A stretch of 7,758 nucleotides of DNA from assembly GCA_902774165.1 (NCBI GenBank), contig CACYHJ010000120.1:1-7758 (forward strand), read 5' to 3'. Below, one piece after another: positions 1 to 6,600 of this stretch. Position numbers and translations under genes: made by a program. Source of the DNA: Oscillospiraceae bacterium. GTDB taxonomy: Bacteria; Bacillota; Clostridia; Oscillospirales; Acutalibacteraceae. The notes under the pieces were generated by a model, which saw only the letters and a list, made by a program, of their open reading frames with translations, searched no databases and was not told where the DNA came from. Each line of letters starts with the position of its first letter. The stretch's first letter is position 1.

Positions 1-1735
1 GACGGAAAGCAGCGAGGAGAGAAGCTGCTTCCAGACAGAGGTGCTGCTTTGTACGAATCCCGTATTCAAGCCCTATTTTCAGAGTGAATTCTGCGAGATC
101 CGCGTCGCCGTGCCGGCGGGGGAGGACAAGGGCGTGATCCAGAGCGTCGTTCTCGCGTCGGACGGCAAGCCCGCGGACCGGAATGAGCTTGAGCTTGAGG
201 ACTACTCCTTCGTTTGGGTGAATTATTTACACAGTTATGCTCCGGTGAAAAACAAAAAAAATGAGACGCTGCCGTTCCGCGAGTGGGAAGAGAATTCCAC
301 CACATGGTTTACCTACGGTCAGATCGGAACGGATTACGGTTTTGCGTTTGACGAGCTTGAGAATTACGATGACAGTTATGTCATTCAGATCACCCTGCGC
401 GACGTGTTCGGCAACGAATTCAGCTCCGATCTTCTTTCTCTGGAGCAGACCCGGGCCTTCAGTACTGTCGAGCAGGCAGTGGACGGCGGCAAGCTGGTCT
501 TCCATGTCTATGAGGACCACGCGGAAATGTTTGAGCTGGTCGGGGAGATCAAGGACCTGGTGGTCCCGGATCACGTCGCCGGCAAACCGGTGACGTGGGT
601 CCGGACGGATTATTATAATGAAGACGCGATTATCACCAACGTCAATACTACGCTGGAATCCGTCGTGCTGCCCGATACGGTAACGGAGCTTGCGGGCGGC
701 GCGTTTATGAATTGTTCCGCCCTGCGCAAGGTCCGTCTGTCCTCCTCCCTTGTCACCATCGGGGATGAGGCGTTTGCCTACGCGCCCCTGGAGAAGCTTG
801 AACTGCCGGATACGCTGGAGTATATCGGCCCCGGAGCGTTCCACGGCTGCAGTAAATACGAATATGACCTCGATACCTATGATTCTTCTTATACCGGCAT
901 TGAAACCGTCACCCTGCCCGCCGGGATCAGGGAGGTCGGCGAGGCCGCCTTTACGGGATGCCATAACCTGAAGGAGATCAGGATTTCCGGCTCAGATTTA
1001 TATAAAACGGAAGACGGCGTGCTGTTCTCCGGGGACGGGGAGACGCTGCTCTGTTATCCCACCGGAAAAACGGCGGAGAGCTATACCGTACCCGACAGCG
1101 TACGGGTGATCGGGACCGGCGCCTTCTCCGGGACGGAAATCAAGGAGATTGACGCGGGCAGGAATCTGCGCGAGCTGGCGCCGCACGCGTTTTATTACTG
1201 TGATACGGAACGCATCCGGCTGCCGGACACCCTTGAAAAAATCGGCGCGTACGCCCTTGCGAATGAAAAAAATTTCTCCGATTCGCATCCCGCGCTGGAA
1301 AGCGTCGATCTCGGGCCCGCGGTTTCGAAAATCGGGAAATGCGCCTTCGAAGGCTCTCGGGTGCAGAAGTTCAACGTTTCGGAGCAAAACCGCAGCTTCT
1401 CGGCGAAGGATAACATGCTGTTTGATAAAAGCGGTACGGTGCTGCTCTGCGTCGATACGGAGGCGGCGGGTACGCTGACGGTCCCGGAGGGCGTCGTCAC
1501 GGTCGCGGAATACGCGCTGGACGGCTGCACCAAAATCGAGGAACTGGTTTTCCCGGATTCCGTCGTCAATTTCGAAGACTCTCTCGGCACCTTCCGGTGC
1601 AGGGTCAGCATCGGCGCCGGTCTGAAAAACGTCGCGGATCTGAGCGACTTCGATAACATGGAGATCACGCTTTCCCCGGATAACCCGTATTTCAGGCTGG
1701 AGAAAGGAAAGCTGACAAAGATCGAAGAGGATTAA
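1..1735 (+). CDS. BspA-like leucine-rich-repeat surface protein, 5'-partial
   Basis: The reading frame is open from base 2, so the true start and any signal peptide lie upstream. The GTG at 41 has no convincing ribosome binding site and should not be taken as the start. Bases of about 80-455 encode a beta-rich segment ending in IQITLRDVFGNEF, which looks like an Ig-like fold (inference). From about 485 to 1664 there are BspA-type (LRR_5) repeats. Each has the pattern LxxVxLPDTVxxIGxxAFxxC, and about nine AF/AL knuckles are visible (GGAF, DEAF, PGAF, EAAF, TGAF, PHAF, AYAL, KCAF, EYAL). Two repeats carry a longer insert of the type DGVLFSGDGETLLCYP (nearby second copy DNMLFDKSGTVLLC). Proteins of this class are usually exported and bind host or matrix proteins. 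The C-terminus has no LPXTG motif or membrane segment. No terminator separates it from the next gene, so read-through is possible. The family call is firm; ligand and anchoring are unknown. Confidence 0.9.
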   Translation, partial: TESSEERSCFQTEVLLCTNPVFKPYFQSEFCEIRVAVPAGEDKGVIQSVVLASDGKPADRNELELEDYSFVWVNYLHSYAPVKNKKNETLPFREWEENSTTWFTYGQIGTDYGFAFDELENYDDSYVIQITLRDVFGNEFSSDLLSLEQTRAFSTVEQAVDGGKLVFHVYEDHAEMFELVGEIKDLVVPDHVAGKPVTWVRTDYYNEDAIITNVNTTLESVVLPDTVTELAGGAFMNCSALRKVRLSSSLVTIGDEAFAYAPLEKLELPDTLEYIGPGAFHGCSKYEYDLDTYDSSYTGIETVTLPAGIREVGEAAFTGCHNLKEIRISGSDLYKTEDGVLFSGDGETLLCYPTGKTAESYTVPDSVRVIGTGAFSGTEIKEIDAGRNLRELAPHAFYYCDTERIRLPDTLEKIGAYALANEKNFSDSHPALESVDLGPAVSKIGKCAFEGSRVQKFNVSEQNRSFSAKDNMLFDKSGTVLLCVDTEAAGTLTVPEGVVTVAEYALDGCTKIEELVFPDSVVNFEDSLGTFRCRVSIGAGLKNVADLSDFDNMEITLSPDNPYFRLEKGKLTKIEED

Positions 1736-1749
1736 ACGATGATTGCTTG

Positions 1750-1778
1750 TTGACAAAATACGATTTTTTATGTATAGT
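1750..1778 (+). promoter_or_regulatory. Sigma-A promoter of the lipoprotein peptidase gene
   Basis: A perfect -35 box TTGACA (1750-1755) is followed by a 17-base spacer and the -10 box TATAGT (1773-1778). Transcription would begin near 1785, giving a leader of about 40 bases before the ATG at 1824. A perfect dyad AGAAT-AAG-ATTCT (1788-1800) lies just at the expected start of the transcript, and TGACAA (1751-1756) has an inverted partner TTGTCA at 1783-1788. Either could be an operator, but no regulator can be named. Confidence 0.8.
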
Positions 1779-1809
1779 TTAATTGTCAGAATAAGATTCT
1801 TGCAAAGAC

Positions 1810-1815
1810 AGGAGA
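1810..1815 (+). promoter_or_regulatory. Ribosome binding site deciding the start at 1824
   Basis: The sequence AGGAGA lies 8 bases upstream of the ATG at 1824. It supports this start over the in-frame TTG at 1743, which lies upstream of the promoter's -35 box, and over the out-of-frame ATG at 1817. Confidence 0.8.
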
Positions 1816-1823
1816 AATGTTTC

Positions 1824-3428
1824 ATGAACAGTGTCCGTAAATCAAACCGCACGATTTTCAGACTTCTTGCGGCGCTTTTGGCTCTCAGCGTGGTCTTCTG
1901 TATGGCCGGCTGCGCCGGAAAAACGAAGACGAACGACCCCGGCGCAGACCGTCCGACCGATAAGGTCACCGAGACCGGGAAAGAGACCGAGACCGAAAAA
2001 GAGACCGACGCCCCGGAGCCGAAGGATCAGAACAAGCCGGCGCCGGACGACTCCGACTTTGCCGACCGGGACGACCTTGCCTATGTGCTGATCTATAACC
2101 CGGGCATCTACGACGAGAACCTTGACCGGAACGAAAAACTCAGCACCGGCGCGTTCGGCGAGTGGGTCGACGCCGCCGCCGTCCGCAGCGGCGAGGTTGC
2201 CGAAGATCCGGAATTCAGCTTCTTCTCCCAGGGGAATTTCGCCGATGAGGTCAAGGACATGGAGGTTGACCTTTCCGGCAGCCGCGCCTCCGTGCCGCAG
2301 CCCACCTTCAAGAAGGGGGATTCCCGCGAGTTTTACTATGCCGAAAGCTCTTCCGTCAAAACCGGGAAATTCTCCTGCGAATACGTCGGGGAGCATTGCT
2401 GTATCTGGCTGATGAAGGGCGTGAAAGCCGACGGCGTCGGGCTTGATTCGATCGCCGGGGAATTTGACGGCAGAATCTATGACGCCGACGTGGAGAATTT
2501 CGGAGAGCCGAGATATGCCGACGTCAACGGCAAGATCCATATCCTGTTCCACCCGATGGAGAACAATACCCTCGGCTATTTCCGGCCGGCGGACCTGTTT
2601 TCCCACGACGAGGCCACCGACGCCGAGGCGAAGCAGTACGGACTGAACCGGGACCTTGCCCTCATCCATCTGAACGCCGCGCTGCTGAAGGATTCCCGGT
2701 TTGAGGGAATGATCTATTCCACCCTTGCGCATGAGCTGCAGCATCTGATCAACTTTACGGATTTTGTGGAATACAACGGCGAGAATTTCTCATCCACCTG
2801 GATCAACGAGAGCATGTCCGGCTATATCGAGGAAAAGCTTTACCCCGGCGTGAAGGAGGAGGAGGGGCATCTCGAGGAGTTTGCCCGGTCCGAGATGATC
2901 CGTCACGGTCAGTCGATGTATAATTTCGATACCGGTTACCGCGATATCGGCGTTTACGGCTCGGTGTTCCTGTTCTCACAGTATTTTGAGAAGCTTGCCG
3001 GCGAAACGGTGTTCAAACAGTTCCATGATTACTGGCGCAAGACGTTTGACCCCCGGCTTCTGACCGACGCCAAAGCGCTTTACGCGTGCGTGCCGGAAAG
3101 CGAGGCGAAGAAGATCGACGAAGCGTATGACTTCCCCGCGGATCTTTCCTTCTCCGACGACGCCGAGCGCTGGATGAGCAAGCTGACGCTGGATTTCTAT
3201 CTCTCTCTGCTGAAATACGACAGCGACGATCCCGAGGCGTATCAGAACGTCGAGGCGCAGACGCTGCTCTATGACGAGATCAATCCTGCCGAGATCGAGG
3301 GCGGCGGCCGCGTGATCGCCGCAACCAAAGACGGCCGCTTTGAGATTCCGTCGGATTCCGATCAGCCGCTGGTTTACATCGGCTTTGACAAGGATTTCAA
3401 TCAGATCACGAACATCGTGGTCCGGTAA
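1824..3428 (+). CDS. Lipoprotein zinc metallopeptidase, M30 (hyicolysin)-like
   Basis: A 534-residue protein. Residues 1-29 form a lipoprotein signal peptide: basic start (RKSNR), hydrophobic core LLAALLALSVVF, and lipobox MAGC with Cys30 as the lipidated residue. Residues of about 31-78 are a charged Thr/Glu/Lys/Pro linker that would hold the enzyme away from the membrane. The catalytic signature HELQH is at 303-307 (His303, Glu304, His307), and the likely third zinc ligand Glu329 sits in WINES. The surrounding text fits the M30 pattern: a segment like GKIHILFHP and GYFRPADLF, then STLAHELQHLINF, then YGSVFLFSQYF about 90 residues further on. The predicted role is a membrane-anchored, outward-facing protease; the substrate is unknown. 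It has its own promoter and terminator. The ATG at 1824 is chosen because it gives the signal peptide and has a good ribosome binding site. Peptidase class is secure from the motif; the exact family is less so. Confidence 0.85.
   Translation: MNSVRKSNRTIFRLLAALLALSVVFCMAGCAGKTKTNDPGADRPTDKVTETGKETETEKETDAPEPKDQNKPAPDDSDFADRDDLAYVLIYNPGIYDENLDRNEKLSTGAFGEWVDAAAVRSGEVAEDPEFSFFSQGNFADEVKDMEVDLSGSRASVPQPTFKKGDSREFYYAESSSVKTGKFSCEYVGEHCCIWLMKGVKADGVGLDSIAGEFDGRIYDADVENFGEPRYADVNGKIHILFHPMENNTLGYFRPADLFSHDEATDAEAKQYGLNRDLALIHLNAALLKDSRFEGMIYSTLAHELQHLINFTDFVEYNGENFSSTWINESMSGYIEEKLYPGVKEEEGHLEEFARSEMIRHGQSMYNFDTGYRDIGVYGSVFLFSQYFEKLAGETVFKQFHDYWRKTFDPRLLTDAKALYACVPESEAKKIDEAYDFPADLSFSDDAERWMSKLTLDFYLSLLKYDSDDPEAYQNVEAQTLLYDEINPAEIEGGGRVIAATKDGRFEIPSDSDQPLVYIGFDKDFNQITNIVVR
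1971..2007 (+). repeat. Short in-frame GAGACC repeat in the lipoprotein linker
   Basis: GAGACCG occurs four times, starting at 1971, 1983, 1989 and 2001, so the spacing is 6 or 12 bases. It encodes alternating Glu-Thr with Gly-Lys or Glu-Lys in residues 50-62, inside the spacer that follows the lipidated cysteine. Because the period is a multiple of three, gain or loss of units would change linker length without a frameshift. Confidence 0.7.
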
Positions 3429-3445
3429 AAAAAGCATATCGCTGC

Positions 3446-3480
3446 CGGGGCAGGGCTTTGCATCCTGCCCCGTTTTTTTT
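3446..3480 (+). terminator. Rho-independent terminator after the peptidase gene
   Basis: A perfect 9-base-pair stem, CGGGGCAGG (3446-3454) pairing with CCTGCCCCG (3464-3472), encloses a 9-base loop and is followed by eight T residues (3473-3480). It starts 17 bases after the stop codon. It insulates the peptidase transcript from the adhesin gene. Confidence 0.93.
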
Positions 3481-3571
3481 GTGTCGATCCGCCGTTTGTT
3501 TCGGATCGGGGGGGAATTGTGGCACTTTTGTTATATAATATTTAACTATTATGAATTCTCCTCCGAATTCC

Positions 3572-3600
3572 TTGACAATTGTCGAATATCGGTTTAAAAT
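3572..3600 (+). promoter_or_regulatory. Sigma-A promoter of the giant adhesin gene
   Basis: The -35 box TTGACA (3572-3577), a 17-base spacer and the -10 box TAAAAT (3595-3600) form a near-consensus promoter. Transcription would start near 3607, leaving a leader of about 74 bases. A perfect 10-base palindrome GACAATTGTC (3574-3583) overlaps the -35 box and is a plausible operator, though no regulator is identified. Confidence 0.8.
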
Positions 3601-3669
3601 TAAAGATGGAAAGTAAGGTTTCTGACTTGATTCAGTCCTTGATTTATATACATCTTTCGAATAATTGGT

Positions 3670-3673
3670 GGAG
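3670..3673 (+). promoter_or_regulatory. Ribosome binding site of the adhesin gene
   Basis: GGAG, inside GGTGGAG (3667-3673), lies 7 bases before the ATG at 3681. It decides this start over an in-frame ATG at 3606, which would fall at the expected transcript start and has no ribosome binding site. Confidence 0.75.
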
Positions 3674-3680
3674 ATTGATT

Positions 3681-6600
3681 ATGAATCGTTATTTATACAA
3701 GCAGAAAGGGTTTCGCCGGCTCAGGCCGGCGCTGTGCCTGGTCCTGCTCCTTACGCTTATATTCTCCTGTGTTGCTCCCGGCGCTGCCGCCGTTGCGGCG
3801 GACCTGCCGGTAACGACGGCGCTCACTGCGTCCTGTAAGGATGCGGAGGGGCAGACGTTCCGCGTTACCGCGACCTACGGCGCGGACGCAGGCATCCCCG
3901 GTGACGCGGCGCTGAAGGTCGCGCCGATCGCGTATGACGACGCGGACTATGACGACTACGCGCAGAAAGCCGTCGAAGCCGTCGGCTGTTCCGAAGGAAC
4001 GGCAACCAAGACCCGTCTGTTCGATATTTCACTTGTGAGCAGCAGTGACAGGAACAAAGAGTATCAGCCCGCCGACGGCGCTTCTGTCGCGGTGTACGTC
4101 CGGATGGGCGAGGCGGTGGAGAACGAGCTTTGCGTCGTTCACTTCGGCGACGAGCCGGAGGTTGTCCCGAGCGGCGTCTCTGCTGCCGGCAAGACCGTCA
4201 GCTTTGAGGCCACGGGCTTTTCCGTATACGCGTTCGTCGACGTGATCGGCGGCGACAGCCCCGTCGCGGACGAGACCGCGTTTGACCAGGCGCCGCTGTA
4301 TCTTTCGGTCACCAGCGACAAACACAACACCTATTACGTGGGCAAGGACATTATCGAAAACGGCACGCGGCTGAAAAAAACCGCCGCGAACTCCACGGAA
4401 GGCGCCGTCCCCTACAGCTTTGAAAAGCTGCCCGGGACCGATAACGTGTATTATATGTACCGCTATGAAAACGGCGAAAAGATTTATCTGAAGCTCACGC
4501 TGAACACAAAAGTCCAGTTTGTCACAAACAGCTCCAACGCCACCGCGTTTACCGTGATCCCCTGCGGACCGTCGTTCCCGAATTGCTACTGGCTCCAGTT
4601 TCCCCAGGGCGATGTAATGTATTACTTCAACATGCGCGGCAGCGACAACGGTAAGGGTTTCGGCGGCTCCACTTACGGTCCCGAGACCAACGACAGGGGC
4701 AGTATGGTCACCGCGGTCCGCAACCTGTTTACAGAGGATCAGATTCAGCTGGATTCCAGGTCCTACGCCCTCGCGATCCCCTTCGGCAACAACACCGCCG
4801 CGATCCTCACCGCGGAGGCGCAGGACGGCAGCACCATCGCCGCCCGATCCTGCGCGGTCAGGGCGAACCCGCTGCAGACGGATAACGACGTGATCATCGA
4901 CGCCGGGCATGATACCGTCGTCTATACGTTCCATGCCATCGACGCAATGAATTACCGGATCACGACGGAATTCGGCGGCTCGCTCAAGTACCTGAATCTG
5001 AAAAACGGTTCTCTGACGCTGGTCGACGAACCGGACGAGTATTCGCTGTTCCAGATCTCGCTGGGAACCGGCGCACAGGCGGGCAAGATCCGGATCGTCT
5101 CGTCTCAGGCGAAAAAATCGGCGATCTCGCTGAAAAACAATACCGTCGAGCAGGGCTTCACAGGCCGTGAGGTCAGCGACGAAAGCACCTTTTTCAAGCT
5201 TCTGACGCCCACGGTTCTCGGCGACGACGATTTTGTGCCGTATACGGCGATCAAGGTCAGCGTTTCGGATACCGCAAAGGTTCATAACGGTTCGCAGGTG
5301 GTGGTCTATACCCGTATCTGGAACGACAAGGCAAAACAGTATGAGTTCTACGCCATCAACCACGACGGCTCCCTGGTGCGCTGCTACGACGAGGGCGACA
5401 CCATCCGCTGGGCGGGTACCCAGGTCAACACCATGCTCTGGGATTTCACCGAGTATTATTACTGGCTCACCCGTATCCCGAACTATTATTACGAGCTGCG
5501 CAATACCTACTCCGGCAAATACCTGGCGCCGCAGTACCATTCCGGGCAGATTCTTTCCGATCATACCATCGGCATCAACCTGAACGGCCGACGCTACGGC
5601 GACCACTACACCACGATCCTGGCGTGGGACGATTATCGTTACGACTACGCGGGTCTGAGAACCAACGCCGACAACACTTCCGCGGAAGCCGTGCCCATGA
5701 CGAAAGCGCAGGATTTCTATTTCGCCATTATGGACGACCCCACGCCGGAGGAATTCTCTACCGTTCCCACCGTGGACAATAACGAGCACGGCATCAAAAT
5801 GCGCATGATCAATTTCCGGGGGCAGGTAAGCGGCAACAACCGGAACGTGCTGCAGACGACCGTGATCGGCGCGGACACGACGACTTTCACAAGCCAGGTG
5901 CCGACGACGAATCTTGTATCCACCGATTTCAACGAAAACGGCTATCCCGTCGCAACGCATACGAACAGATCGCTCGAAGAGCTGTTCGGCGGGGCGACCC
6001 CGGTCAACCACCTGTTCCTGAAGAGTATCTACAACGAATCCGGATATTTTGAATACGACTGTACGCAGACCTTTGCCACGCTGAAGGACGACGGCGATTT
6101 CCGCATCTACAACCAGATCGGCTCGGTCATGGTCAACACCCCCAGCCAGGGCCACGGGTGGTTCCTGCCGTACAACGACATTTCTCCCGACGTCATCAAT
6201 TCCTATACCAACGTCACCGACGTGCACAATCAGCCGCTCCCGACAAACGACCCGCGTCTGGGCGAAACGCTTTACGGCGTTCCCCTGAACAGCGCGCAGT
6301 ACTTTTTCGGCATGGAGATGGAGGCAAGCTTCATCCAGAGCAAGGACGGTCTCGACGCCTGGGGCCACGACATCATCTTTGAGTTCGCCGGCGACGACGA
6401 TATGTGGCTGTATGTGGACGGCGAGCTGGTTCTGGACCTGGGCGGCATCCACTCCGCGCTGGTCGGCAAGATCAACTTCCGTACCGGTATCGTCGAGCTG
6501 CCGGATATGTCCACAGACGGCCGGACGCAGAAGACCACGACGCTGCGCGCCCTGTTTGAGCAGAATTACCGCAGCCGCAATCCGCAGGCGACGGACGCTG

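Noticed and set aside
41..43. GTG at 41 as the start of the leucine-rich-repeat gene
   Set aside because: The frame stays open to the left edge of the window and there is no ribosome binding site, so the gene is simply cut by the window.
1743..1823. Upstream in-frame TTG start for the lipoprotein
   Set aside because: It would start before the -35 box of the gene's own promoter and would bury the lipoprotein signal peptide. The ATG at 1824 has a proper ribosome binding site.
998..2744. Long minus-strand frames over the repeat protein and the peptidase (998-1969 and 1842-2744)
   Set aside because: Both lie opposite well-supported plus-strand genes, show no family motifs, and one crosses the promoter and gene boundary at 1735-1824. 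Treated as shadows.
3534..3539. Consensus TATAAT as a second adhesin promoter
   Set aside because: No -35 box lies 16-18 bases upstream; the nearest candidate, TTGTGG at 3517, is only 11 bases away. The AT-rich tract makes a chance match likely.
3602..3657. AAAGATG (3602-3608) pairing with CATCTTT (3651-3657) as a leader structure
   Set aside because: The 7-base stem has a loop of about 42 bases and its 5' arm begins before the likely transcript start, so it may not exist in the RNA. No riboswitch class fits.
3606..3680. Upstream in-frame ATG at 3606 for the adhesin, adding 25 residues
   Set aside because: It coincides with the predicted transcript start and has no ribosome binding site, and the extension would place non-signal residues before the signal peptide.
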